A DNA stretch of 64,000 nt from positions 496,001-560,000 of the forward strand of contig NZ_JAIUCY010000002.1 in the NCBI RefSeq assembly GCF_020179755.1. Direction: 5' to 3'. Both the position numbers and the translations under genes were made by a program. The notes under the pieces were generated by a model that worked only from the letters and a program-made list of their open reading frames with translations, made no database searches and was not told where the DNA came from. Shown in pieces: positions 8,705-17,187 of this stretch (position 1 is the first letter of the stretch; every line of letters starts with the position of its first letter). The stretch comes from Herbaspirillum sp. alder98. Its GTDB lineage: Bacteria; Pseudomonadota; Gammaproteobacteria; Burkholderiales; Burkholderiaceae_D.

Positions 8705-9313
8705 TTACTGCAATGCCGGCGTGGGCGAGATACTGCCCAGCACCAGGTCGAGCTGCGCCTTGACCTGGCGCTCCTCGAAGTCCGCGCTGCCGGTCAGCAG
8801 CCGTTGCAGCAGCGGCGCATAGAGCAGATCGAACACCAGGTTCAGGTCGAGGTCGGAGCGGAATTCCCCGGCCAGCGCACCGCGCTTGAGCACCGCCACC
8901 AGTGCTGCCCGTCGGGGGCCCAGGTAGCTGTCGTTGAAGATGCGCATGGTGTCGTCGTCGAACTGGGCCAGGGCGATCATCTCGCGCACCACCCGGCCGC
9001 TCTTGCCGCGCAGCAGCTGCGACAGACGGGCGATATGTTCTTCCAGGTCGCCGCGTGCCGAACCGCTGTCGCCGATGGCCGGCATCGGTTCCACCGCGCG
9101 CAACAGCGCTTCCATCACCAGCGCGCTCTTGTTGGGCCACCAGCGATAGATGGTGGCCTTGCCCACGCCCGCGCGCGCAGCCACACCTTCCAGCGACAGC
9201 TTGTCGAAGCCGATTTCCTCAAGCATCACGTAAGTGGCATCGAGGATGGCGTCGTGGCTGACCGCATTACGGCGGCGACCGGTGGCCGGATCGGAAATGA
9301 AGGTGAGAGAAAT
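8705..9313 (-). CDS. TetR-family regulator with a probable non-ATG start
   Basis: The DNA-binding helix-turn-helix is clear (LSLEGVAARAGVGKATIYRW, then WPNKSALV), followed by a ligand domain of about 130 residues. Most TetR proteins have about 15-20 residues before this, and here the matching helix (TGRRRNAVSHDAILDATY) is encoded upstream of the first ATG at 9229. The frame stays open back to TAA at 9355-9353 but has no ATG, GTG or TTG before 9232. An ATT at 9313-9311 sits six bases after a GGAG, giving 202 aa; I use it as the most likely start. Starting at 9229 would remove helix 1. It lies between a membrane protein and signal peptidase genes, so the target is not evident. Confidence 0.7.
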   Translation of the reverse strand: MSLTFISDPATGRRRNAVSHDAILDATYVMLEEIGFDKLSLEGVAARAGVGKATIYRWWPNKSALVMEALLRAVEPMPAIGDSGSARGDLEEHIARLSQLLRGKSGRVVREMIALAQFDDDTMRIFNDSYLGPRRAALVAVLKRGALAGEFRSDLDLNLVFDLLYAPLLQRLLTGSADFEERQVKAQLDLVLGSISPTPALQ

Positions 9314-9438
9314 GATGCGCTCCAGAAAAAGAATACAGACCGTCCCGAGCCTTTAACGGCAAGACCGGAAACAACTTGAGCCCTTTTCTGGTGCATCCTC
9401 GATATTTAGCCGAAATTACACTGGTCAATCCACGCAAA

Positions 9439-10110
9439 TCAGCCAGGAGGCAAGCCACCATCCAGCCACTTTCCGGTGCGTTCCAGGCGCGGCAGATAGC
9501 CCCGCTCACCATCCAGCGAGAAGGCGATGCGACGGGTGCGCCCCATCAATTCGTCGCGGGCAAAGAAACCGTAATAGCGCGAGTCGGCGCTGTTATCGCG
9601 GTTATCGCCCAGCATCAGGTAGTGATCGGGCGGCACCACCACCGGCCCGTAGCTGCTGCGCAAGCCGGGGTTGGCCTGCGCCAGCCGTACCAGGTGCGAC
9701 ATGCCGTCGACCCGCTCGTCGCTGTAGCGCGCGTCGTCGACGCCGTCGCCGCTGGCCGGCGCGACGGCGACCGGGTCGTAGCTGGCCGCATCGCCATTGA
9801 TGGTGAGTACGTTGTCGCGCAATTCGATGACGTCGCCCGGCAGGCCGATGACCCGCTTGAGCAGCAGTTCGCCGGCCTGGCGCGAATCGACCGTGACGAT
9901 GTCGCCGCGCCGGGGCTCGCCCAGACGGGCCAGGCGGATATGGGTCAGCGGCAGGCGCAGGTCGAAGGCCATCTTGTCGACCAGGATGCGGTCGCCCGCC
10001 AGCACGGTCGGCATCATCGAGCCGCTCGGCACCACGTTGTAGTCGGCGATGGCGCTGCGAAACGCCACCATCAGCAACACGAAGATCAGCCAGGCCTTGA
10101 ATGATTTCAT
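9439..10110 (-). CDS. lepB: Signal peptidase I (compact)
   Basis: 223 aa with one N-terminal membrane segment (about 6-21). The catalytic Ser is S31 in PSGSMMPT and the general base Lys is K85 in LLKRVIGLPGD; the box MLGDNRDNSADSRYYGF is near the C-terminus. It cleaves signal peptides on the outer face of the inner membrane. It has a single anchor and a short N-terminus, unlike E. coli LepB (two anchors, about 320 aa), so it may be a second or specialised peptidase. ATG 10110 begins exactly at the anchor; a longer in-frame extension to 10299 runs through the upstream gene in another frame and is not credible. It follows the CoA-transferase gene by 7 bases, so they are cotranscribed. Confidence 0.9.
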   Translation of the reverse strand: MKSFKAWLIFVLLMVAFRSAIADYNVVPSGSMMPTVLAGDRILVDKMAFDLRLPLTHIRLARLGEPRRGDIVTVDSRQAGELLLKRVIGLPGDVIELRDNVLTINGDAASYDPVAVAPASGDGVDDARYSDERVDGMSHLVRLAQANPGLRSSYGPVVVPPDHYLMLGDNRDNSADSRYYGFFARDELMGRTRRIAFSLDGERGYLPRLERTGKWLDGGLPPG

Positions 10111-10117
10111 CGTGGCC

Positions 10118-11533
10118 TCAATCCAGCCAGGCCGCCGGCGCGCTGCCCAGCGGGCCGGCCGGCAGCGTCCAGTGCAACGGCACGCCGTCGATCTCGAGGG
10201 CGTCGCGCAGCCGGCGCGCCGGGCCCCAGGCAGTCGCTTCGATCGCCGGCCCCAGGTCGTCGGCTGTCTCCGGCGCCAGCGCCTCTTTCTGCGCCGCATC
10301 CGGCGCCTGTTGCGTCAACAGCAGCGCAGTGCGCGCCAGCGACAGCCGCCAGTCGCTGCCGACGCCATCCTGCCAGCGCAGCGTCAGCCCGCGCAAGGCG
10401 GCCGCCGCCATCAGGTAACCCGTTGCGTGATCAAGCGCCTGCACCGGTAACGGCGTGGGGCGGTCGCGTCCGAGCTCACGCATGCCAGCATGGGCAACGC
10501 CGGCGCTCATCTGCACCAGGCTGTCGAAGCCCCGGCGGCCGGCCCAGGGACCGCTCCAGCCATAGGCGTCGAGCGCCACGTCGACCAGAGCGGGATTGCA
10601 CTGGCGGCGCCATTGCTGGCCCAGTCCCAGGCCTTCAAGCGCGCCACCGCGATAGCCATGCACCAGCACATCGGCCTGCGCCAGCAATGCGGCGAACGTG
10701 GCGCGCTGACCCGGCGCGCGCAGATCAAGCCGGGCGCAGCGCTTGCCCAGCGTCATCTCGGGCACCACGCCGGGCTCATCCCACCAGTCGGGATCGATCC
10801 GCAGCACCTCGGCGCCCAACCCGGCCAGCATGCGCGTGGCAGTAGGCCCGGCCAGCACCCGGGTCAGGTCGAGCACACGCACGCCGGCGAGCGGGCGCGC
10901 CGGGTCGGGGCTGCCCTTGGCGCGCCAGCCGGCATCGAACCGGGCCTGCGCCACCAGCGCTTCGCCGGCCACGGCCTGGCCCTGCGGATGTGCCTGCCAT
11001 TGCGACTGCGAGCGCATCTCGGCGGCGCAGCCGCCATGGGCGACGATTGCCTGTTCCAGTTCGACGCCGCGCCAGCCGGCCACGGCGGCGGCCACCTGTT
11101 CTCGCTGCGCCTGCGGATCCAGCTCCAGCACCTCCAGCGCACGGATGCGGTGATGCGGGGCATTGGTATGCAGCCGGATCCAGCCGTCCTGGCAACGATA
11201 GTCGCCGGCCACGGCGTCCCACAATGCAGGCGCGGTCCAGCCATCCGGTCGCAGCGAGCTGGCAAACCACATCGATGCCAGACGCCGGTCGCACCTCAGG
11301 GCGGGTGTTGCTCCGCCCATGGCCTGGGCCAGTTCGGCCGCCGCCAGCCCGGCTGCCGCCACCGACGCCTGGGCCAGGTCGCTCACGCCAAAGACCGACG
11401 GCAGATCGCCATTACCGATGAGGCCGACAGCGGAAAGTTGCGCCGCTGCGCCATCCAGCCCTTGCCAGATCTGGGCCAGCAGCTGCGGCGCCAGCGGCGC
11501 GGTGGTGGGATTCGGTGGCGAGGATTCACGCAT
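10118..11533 (-). CDS. CaiB/BaiF-family CoA transferase
   Basis: 471 aa. The second half carries the family pattern: GVRVLDLTRVLAGP, AEVLRIDP, CARLDLRAPG, ADVLVHGYRGGALEGLG and the RRGFDSLVQMSAG segment. Family III enzymes move CoA between carboxylic acids through a mixed anhydride on an Asp. The first 200 residues also resemble a reduced transferase lobe, so the chain may hold one degenerate and one intact half. It sits 7 bases upstream of the signal peptidase gene, an odd operon partner, and no acyl-CoA pathway gene is nearby. Substrate unknown. Confidence 0.8.
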   Translation of the reverse strand: MRESSPPNPTTAPLAPQLLAQIWQGLDGAAAQLSAVGLIGNGDLPSVFGVSDLAQASVAAAGLAAAELAQAMGGATPALRCDRRLASMWFASSLRPDGWTAPALWDAVAGDYRCQDGWIRLHTNAPHHRIRALEVLELDPQAQREQVAAAVAGWRGVELEQAIVAHGGCAAEMRSQSQWQAHPQGQAVAGEALVAQARFDAGWRAKGSPDPARPLAGVRVLDLTRVLAGPTATRMLAGLGAEVLRIDPDWWDEPGVVPEMTLGKRCARLDLRAPGQRATFAALLAQADVLVHGYRGGALEGLGLGQQWRRQCNPALVDVALDAYGWSGPWAGRRGFDSLVQMSAGVAHAGMRELGRDRPTPLPVQALDHATGYLMAAAALRGLTLRWQDGVGSDWRLSLARTALLLTQQAPDAAQKEALAPETADDLGPAIEATAWGPARRLRDALEIDGVPLHWTLPAGPLGSAPAAWLD

Positions 11534-11656
11534 GATTGTTCCTTATTATGGTCTGGCATCGGGCGCCAGACGCAGCATTATTGCTTGTCCTGAAAAATCG
11601 CGTGCGACGCCGGCCAGGCACCCGGCACTTTATTGACATTGCGCTGCCGCACTTGA

Positions 11657-11685
11657 TTGCGAATAAGAATTGTTCCAACTATAAT
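11657..11685 (+). promoter_or_regulatory. Candidate iron-regulated promoter of the sigma-factor gene
   Basis: TTGCGA (11657-11662), a 17-base spacer and a perfect TATAAT (11680-11685). The imperfect palindrome GAATAAGAATTGTTC (11661-11675) fills most of the spacer and resembles a Fur box, though it matches the consensus only in part (about 8 of 14 informative positions). Its place before a FecI/FecR/receptor unit makes Fur control likely. The leader to the GTG at 11819 would be about 125 bases. Confidence 0.5.
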
Positions 11686-11818
11686 CGTCAACTTGCGCAT
11701 TGCCGTTCGCGGCAAGACGCAGTCCTGATCCAGCCGCTGCCGCCACGATCATTGTCCGGTCGCCAATCCGTTTGGTTCCGTTTTGCTCTGACCAATTTCC
11801 GTCCGACAGTCCGTCATC

Positions 11819-12331
11819 GTGGCCAACTCCAGCAACCCGCCCTTGGGCGATCCTTTCGAACAGGTCTACAGCAACCATCATGGCTGGCTGCACTCCTGGC
11901 TATGGCGCCAGCTCGGCTCGCGCGACGACGCCGCCGAACTGGCGCACGATACCTTCCTGCGCCTGCTGGCCAGCAAGCAGACATCCCAGTTGCAAGAACC
12001 GCGCGCCTACCTGCGCACCGTGGCGCACGGCCTGCTGGTGAACCACTGGCGCCGGCTGGAACTGGAGCGGGCCTACCTGGATGCGCTGGCCGCCCGCCCC
12101 GAAGCGTTGCAGCCTTCGCCCGAACAGCGCGCGCTGGTGCTGGAAACACTGCAACGCATCGACGCCCTGCTCGACCGCCTGCCGGCCCGCGCCCGCCAGG
12201 CTTTTCTGCTGTCGCAACTGGATGGCCGGACCTACCTCGAGATTGCCGGCGAACTGGGCGTGTCGGACCGCATGGTCAAGAAATACATGGCCCAGGCCAT
12301 GCTGCAATGCATGTTGCTGCTCGAATCCTGA
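11819..12331 (+). CDS. FecI-type ECF sigma factor
   Basis: 170 aa with sigma region 2 (HHGWLHSWLWRQLGSRDDAA, then ELAHDTFLRLL) and region 4 (LPARARQAFLLSQLDGRTYLEIAGELGVSDRMVKKY), the length and style of FecI/PvdS iron-starvation sigma factors. It should direct RNA polymerase to the receptor gene at 13491. The start is a GTG with no clear ribosome binding site, which may keep expression low. The FecR-like regulator follows after 36 bases and the receptor after that, the usual fecI-fecR-receptor order. Regulation is expected from Fur at the promoter and from the receptor-FecR signalling chain. Confidence 0.9.
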   Translation: MANSSNPPLGDPFEQVYSNHHGWLHSWLWRQLGSRDDAAELAHDTFLRLLASKQTSQLQEPRAYLRTVAHGLLVNHWRRLELERAYLDALAARPEALQPSPEQRALVLETLQRIDALLDRLPARARQAFLLSQLDGRTYLEIAGELGVSDRMVKKYMAQAMLQCMLLLES

Positions 12332-12367
12332 GCTTCCCTCTCCTACTCTTCCTGCTCGCCATCCGCC

Positions 12368-13390
12368 ATGCAAGACCGCCTGCACCTGTCCCGCCCCGCC
12401 GATCTGCCGAACACGCCCGAGCCGCCTTCATTCGAACAGCTGCAGCAGGCGGCCGAGTGGTTTGCGGTGTTGCGGGCCGACGATGCCGACGCCACCCAGC
12501 AACAGCGCTGGCGCCAGTGGCTGGAGCGCGACGCCCGCCATCGGGCGGCCTGGAAACGGGTGGAAGCGGTCAATGCCGAATTCGGCTTGCTGCCGGCCAG
12601 CGTCAACCACCGCGTGCTGTCCCGCGATGGTGCGCGACGCCGCCGCGCCATCAAGACGCTGGCCTGGCTGGCGGCTGGCATCGGGGTGGCGGGCTCGCTG
12701 GGCAGTTCGCCCCAGGTGCGCGGCTATGTGGCGGGCCTGAACGCACAGTTTCGTACCGCGCTGGGCCAGACCAGCCAGCAGCAACTGGCCGATGGCACGA
12801 CGCTCTGGCTCAACACCGCCAGTGCCGCCGACGCCCCCTTCAACGACCAGTTGCGGCGCATTGCGCTGTACCGGGGCGAAATCATGGTCCAAAGCGCACA
12901 TGACCAACGGCAACCGGCGCGGCCGCTGGTGGTCGATGCGCTGGCAGGTCGGATGGAAGCGCTCGGCACCCGCTTCCTGGTCAGGCTCGACGGCGATCAG
13001 GTGTTGCTGACCGTGTTGCAGGGCCGGGTCCGGATTACCCCGGCCAGCGCCGGGCCGGCTGCGGCGCAGGTGATCGAGGCCGGCCACCGGGTGCGTTTTG
13101 ATCGGCATGGCATCGGCCAGACCAGCGCCGCCGACGACAGCATGGCCGCCTGGAGCCGCCAGTTGCTGATGCCTGACGACATGCGCCTGGATGATTTCCT
13201 GGCCGAGCTGGGGCGCTACCGCTCGGGCTACCTGGGTTGCGCCCCGGAAGTGGCCGGCCTGCGACTGGTGGGCGTCTATCCCATCGGCGACACCGACCGC
13301 GTGCTCAAGGCGCTGGAGGCGACGCTGCCGGTGCGGGTACGGCGCACTTTGCCGTGGTGGGTCACGGTGGTGCCAGCCGAACGCAGTTGA
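12368..13390 (+). CDS. FecR-family anti-sigma/sigma-activating regulator
   Basis: 340 aa. The N-terminal cytoplasmic DUF4880-type segment (AAEWFAVLRADDAD and RWRQWLERDARHRAAWKRV) should bind the sigma factor. One membrane segment lies at about 96-112 (TLAWLAAGIGVAGSLG). The periplasmic part holds the FecR domain (TTLWLNTASAAD, IALYRGEIMVQ, VDALAGRMEALGTRFLVR) and a C-terminal STN-like piece (LLMPDDMRLDDFLAELGRY) that would contact the receptor's signalling domain. It passes the substrate-bound signal from the outer-membrane receptor to the FecI-type sigma factor immediately upstream. Confidence 0.9.
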   Translation: MQDRLHLSRPADLPNTPEPPSFEQLQQAAEWFAVLRADDADATQQQRWRQWLERDARHRAAWKRVEAVNAEFGLLPASVNHRVLSRDGARRRRAIKTLAWLAAGIGVAGSLGSSPQVRGYVAGLNAQFRTALGQTSQQQLADGTTLWLNTASAADAPFNDQLRRIALYRGEIMVQSAHDQRQPARPLVVDALAGRMEALGTRFLVRLDGDQVLLTVLQGRVRITPASAGPAAAQVIEAGHRVRFDRHGIGQTSAADDSMAAWSRQLLMPDDMRLDDFLAELGRYRSGYLGCAPEVAGLRLVGVYPIGDTDRVLKALEATLPVRVRRTLPWWVTVVPAERS

Positions 13391-13490
13391 ACCGCGACCG
13401 AAAAGAATTTTCCATTTCCGGTTCCCTTTTTTGAGGTTCGCTTGGCAACGAAGATATCAAGCTACCCGACTTCAAGAAAGCAAGCTCACC

Positions 13491-15950
13491 ATGCGCTCCT
13501 TCCCGTCTTCCCGCCCTGTCCGCCTGGTCCCCGCACTGCGGCCCTTGACCTTCGCCGTGCACCTGGCCGTATTGACCGTGCCCTGGCTGGGCGCACCCAC
13601 CGCAGCTGCCCAGAGCAGCGCAGCGCCCGCCAGCACTGCCCGTAGCTACCTGATCGCCGCCGGCCCGCTGGGACAGGCCCTGCGCCAGTTCGCGGCGGAC
13701 GCCGGGATCCTGCTGTCGGCCGACGCTGCCCTGACCTCAGGCAAGCGAAGCGCCGGCTTCAGCGGCAATGCCAGCATCGAGCAGGCGCTCGAACGGCTGC
13801 TGGCCGGCAGCGGCCTGAATGCGGTGCGCCAGCCTGATGGCAGCTTCGTGGTGATCAACGCGCTGGCCACCAGCGCCAGCGCCGATGGCCAGCTGCCGCA
13901 GATCGCGGTGCTGGGCGCGGCCAGCGGTGAAGCCGATGGCACCTATCGCGCCGTGCCCAATGCCAGCACCCTGCGGGGCAGCGCCGCGATGCTCGACGTG
14001 CCGCAGATCGTCAACCTGGTGCCGGCCCAGGTGCTGCGAGACCAGCGTCCGCGCAACCTCGACGACGCGCTGGCCGGCGTGTCGGGCCTGACCCAGGGCA
14101 ATACCCTGGCCGGCACCCAGGACACCATCATGAAGCGCGGCTTCGGCGGCAACCGTGACGGCTCCGTCATGCGCAATGGCATGCCGCTGGTGCAGGGACG
14201 CGCCTTCAACAGCACCGCCGAAAGCGTGGAAGTGCTCAAGGGACCCGCTTCGCTGCTGTACGGCCTGATGGATCCGGGCGGCGTGGTCAACATCGTGACC
14301 AAGAAGCCGCAGCTGACGCAGCGCAGCGAGCTGTCGGTCACCGGCGCCACCTATGGCGACGGCAGGAACGGCGGCCAGCTCACGCTCGACACCACCGGGC
14401 CGATCTCCGACAGCGGGCTGGCCTACCGCCTGATCGTCGACCGCACCGACCAGAACTACTGGCGCAACTTCGGCCAGATCCAGGAAACCCTGGTGGCCCC
14501 ATCGCTGGCCTGGTATGGCCGCGACACGCAGATCGTGTTTTCGATGGAGCAGCGCGACTACCTCTATCCGTCCGACCGCGGCACCGCGATCAACCCGCGC
14601 ACCGGCCGCGCGCTCGACATCCCCGCCGAACGCCGCCTGGACGAACCCTACAACGTCATGAAAGGCAACAGCGAAACCGCGCAACTGACGGTGGACCACC
14701 AGATCAACCCGGACTGGAAGGCCCACCTGGGACTGAGCTACAACCGCGACGTCTATAATGCCAACCAGATGCGCATCACCGCCGTCAACCCGGTCACCGG
14801 CACCGTCACGCGCGGCAACGACGGCACCCGCGGCGCGGTCTCGACCGACAGCTACGCCATTGCCTATGCCGAAGGCAAGCTGAACCTGGGCGGCATGCGT
14901 CACGACCTGCAACTGGGCGCCGACATCGAATATCGCCGCATCTATCGCAGCGACCTGATCCGCGGCGCGGTGGCCTCGTTCAACTACCTCAACCCGGTCT
15001 ATGGCAGCATCTCGCCGTCCAGCGCAGTGTCGGCGACCGACAGCGCCCAGACCGACCTGCTGCACAACCAGTCGCTGTTCATGCAGGATGCGCTGCACTT
15101 CGGGCAGCGCTGGATCCTGGTGGGCGGCCTGCGCTACCAGGACTACAGCCAATTGGCCGGACGCGGCCGGCCGTTCAATACCAACACCGACCTCTCGGGT
15201 AACAAATGGCTGCCGCGCGCCGGCCTGATCTTCAAGCTCGACCCGCAGGTGTCGCTGTACGCCAGCTATACCAAGTCGCTCAAGCCAACCTCCACCATCG
15301 CGCCGCTGGCCAGCGGCGCCGTCATCAATTCGGCGATCGCGCCAGAACAGGCGAGCGCCTGGGAAGGCGGCATCAAATATGAAAACCCGACCGGGGTCTC
15401 GGCCACGCTGGCCGTTTTCGACATCAAGAAACGCAATGTGCTGGTCTCGCAATTCAACAACAGCACCGGCCTGACCGAATGGCGCACCTCGGGCGCGGCG
15501 CGCTCACGCGGGGTCGAGCTGGACGTCACCGGCCAGTTGAGCCGTCGCCTGTCGATCATCGGCAGCTATGCGCAACTCGACGCCCGCACCACCGAAGACC
15601 CGCTCTACACCGGCCTGCGCCTGTGGAACGTGGCCCGGCGCACCGCCGCACTGTCGCTGGCCTATGACGTCGGCCCCATCGTCGGCGGCGACAAGCTGCG
15701 CATCGGCGGCGGCGCCCACTATGTAGGCGACCGTCCGGGCGACTCCGCCAACAGCTTCAGCCTGCCGTCGTACACCGTGGCCGACGCCTTTGCCACCTAC
15801 GACACCAGCATCGGCGGGCGCAACGTGAAGTTCCAGTTCAACGTCAAGAACCTGTTCAACAAGACTTACTACACCTCCAGCGCCAACCAGTACTTCGTGT
15901 CGCTGGGCGACGCCCGCCAGTTCTCGCTGACCACGTCGCTGGAATTTTGA
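13491..15950 (+). CDS. TonB-dependent siderophore receptor with signalling domain
   Basis: 819 aa. The order is a signal peptide (about 1-41, ending in TAAAQ), an STN signalling domain (about 52-115: AAGPLGQALRQFAADAGILL and AGSGLNAVRQPDGSFVV), a plug (DVPQIVNLVPAQVLRDQRPR, ALAGVSGLTQGN, GSVMRNGMPLVQG, VEVLKGPASLLYGLMDPGG) and a beta barrel ending in a terminal Phe (TTSLEF). The plug wording matches the ferric siderophore group (FhuA/FpvA-like). The STN domain and the upstream FecI/FecR genes mean it likely senses its ligand and induces itself. ATG 13491 begins a classic signal peptide; the longer frame back to 13191 overlaps fecR and is rejected. The actual siderophore cannot be read from sequence. 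Confidence 0.92.
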   Translation: MRSFPSSRPVRLVPALRPLTFAVHLAVLTVPWLGAPTAAAQSSAAPASTARSYLIAAGPLGQALRQFAADAGILLSADAALTSGKRSAGFSGNASIEQALERLLAGSGLNAVRQPDGSFVVINALATSASADGQLPQIAVLGAASGEADGTYRAVPNASTLRGSAAMLDVPQIVNLVPAQVLRDQRPRNLDDALAGVSGLTQGNTLAGTQDTIMKRGFGGNRDGSVMRNGMPLVQGRAFNSTAESVEVLKGPASLLYGLMDPGGVVNIVTKKPQLTQRSELSVTGATYGDGRNGGQLTLDTTGPISDSGLAYRLIVDRTDQNYWRNFGQIQETLVAPSLAWYGRDTQIVFSMEQRDYLYPSDRGTAINPRTGRALDIPAERRLDEPYNVMKGNSETAQLTVDHQINPDWKAHLGLSYNRDVYNANQMRITAVNPVTGTVTRGNDGTRGAVSTDSYAIAYAEGKLNLGGMRHDLQLGADIEYRRIYRSDLIRGAVASFNYLNPVYGSISPSSAVSATDSAQTDLLHNQSLFMQDALHFGQRWILVGGLRYQDYSQLAGRGRPFNTNTDLSGNKWLPRAGLIFKLDPQVSLYASYTKSLKPTSTIAPLASGAVINSAIAPEQASAWEGGIKYENPTGVSATLAVFDIKKRNVLVSQFNNSTGLTEWRTSGAARSRGVELDVTGQLSRRLSIIGSYAQLDARTTEDPLYTGLRLWNVARRTAALSLAYDVGPIVGGDKLRIGGGAHYVGDRPGDSANSFSLPSYTVADAFATYDTSIGGRNVKFQFNVKNLFNKTYYTSSANQYFVSLGDARQFSLTTSLEF

Positions 15951-17032
15951 TGCTGCGCACCTGCATTGCGACCGCATTACTGGTGCTGGCCCCGCTGGCG
16001 CTGGCGGTCGACGGCGCCCCCCTGTCGGCCATCTCGCTGCGCGCCGACGTGCTGCCCGGCAGCGGCCATAGCTGGGGCACCGGCGCGCTGGATGCGGGCG
16101 GCCGGCTGTTCATTGCGCGCCGCGAAAACGGGCTGACGCTATTCGACCCGGCCCGACATCGCGTGCTGGCCAACGTGGCCGGTACCGAAGGCGCCAATGC
16201 GGTAGTGGTGGTGACGGCGCTGGATCGCATCTTCGTGGCCAACATGGACGGCACGCTGGGCATCATCCGGCGCTCGGACCTGCGCCCGTTGCGTCGGGTG
16301 CAGATCGACGCCGGCAATCTCAACAACCTGGTGTTCGACCGCGCCAGCGGCAAGTTGATCATCACCGGCGGCCGTCGCCAGCAACGCTCGGCGATCTACC
16401 AGTTCGACCCGGTCAGCGAACGCGTCACGGCCACCCGTGAATTCGAGGCCCGCAAGTTCGACGCGCCACTGGCGCTGGCCGACGGCAGCATCATCGTGCC
16501 GCTGCGCGACGAAGGACGCGTGATGCGCATCGCCGCCGCCACCCTGGCCCCGTTGCCAGGCTGGGAGGGACGCAGCTTTGCCGGCTGCCAGCACCCCAGC
16601 GCGGTGGCCGCCGATGAACCCGGCAACCGGCTATTCGTCGCATGTCGCGGCAAGGCGCCGCAAGTGAGCGTGGCGCGGCTCGATGACGGCAGCATGGTGA
16701 CGACGCTCCCGGCCACGCCCGCCATCAACGCGCTGGCCTGGGACCCGACCCGCCGGCTATTGCTGGTGCCCAGCGGCAACGCCGCCAGCCTGACGCTGGT
16801 GCAACGCCAGGATACCGGCGGCGACGAAGCTTATCGCCCCCTGGCCGATATCGGCACCCGGCCGTGGGCGCACAACATGGTGTTCGATGCTGCCCGCGGG
16901 CGGGCCTACCTGTTTGCCGTGGACGTGATCCAGCCGGCGCCGGACGCCAGCGGCCAAAAGCAGGACCCGCGCTTCCTGGCAGACAGTTTTACGGTGCTTG
17001 AAGTGAACCTGGGCCAGGCCCGGGGACGCTAG
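15950..17032 (+). CDS. Secreted YncE-like beta-propeller protein
   Basis: 360 aa with a signal peptide (MLRTCIATALLVLAPLALA). The rest is a series of about 45-residue beta repeats of the kind LFIARRENGLTLFDPARHR, DRIFVANMDGTLGIIRR and NRLFVACRGKAPQVSVARL, as in seven-bladed YncE/YVTN propellers. The ATG shares one base with the receptor stop (TGATG), so it is translationally coupled to the TonB receptor. E. coli YncE is iron-regulated and periplasmic. A role at the receptor, for example in cargo or TonB handling, is inference. No catalytic residues are recognisable. Confidence 0.75.
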   Translation: MLRTCIATALLVLAPLALAVDGAPLSAISLRADVLPGSGHSWGTGALDAGGRLFIARRENGLTLFDPARHRVLANVAGTEGANAVVVVTALDRIFVANMDGTLGIIRRSDLRPLRRVQIDAGNLNNLVFDRASGKLIITGGRRQQRSAIYQFDPVSERVTATREFEARKFDAPLALADGSIIVPLRDEGRVMRIAAATLAPLPGWEGRSFAGCQHPSAVAADEPGNRLFVACRGKAPQVSVARLDDGSMVTTLPATPAINALAWDPTRRLLLVPSGNAASLTLVQRQDTGGDEAYRPLADIGTRPWAHNMVFDAARGRAYLFAVDVIQPAPDASGQKQDPRFLADSFTVLEVNLGQARGR

Positions 17033-17060
17033 GGCCTGCGCTGCCGGCGACAGCGCTTCC

Positions 17061-17095
17061 TGTCAGAAATGTCATCCAGACGTCAGCCTGACGTC
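17061..17095 (+). promoter_or_regulatory. Repeated TGTCA/CGTCA operator candidate before the efflux operon
   Basis: TGTCA at 17061 and again at 17070, then CGTCA at 17081, which is also the left half of a perfect inverted repeat GACGTCA-GCC-TGACGTC (17079-17095). Spacing of 9-11 bases suits an OmpR-class regulator such as the one at 23123. A similar TGTCA-N5-CGTCA pair precedes the rcnB-like gene. Confidence 0.4.
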
Positions 17096-17187
17096 GAGCG
17101 CCACCCCTTACATTGAAACCCTGTGCCGGCCATGGCGGTCCACGCGCATTGGGGTGCGTTGCCGCCTGCCGGTCATCGTCACCTTCC

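Noticed and set aside
13191-13490. N-terminal extension of the TonB receptor through fecR
   Set aside because: It would precede the signal peptide; ATG 13491 begins exactly at the signal sequence.
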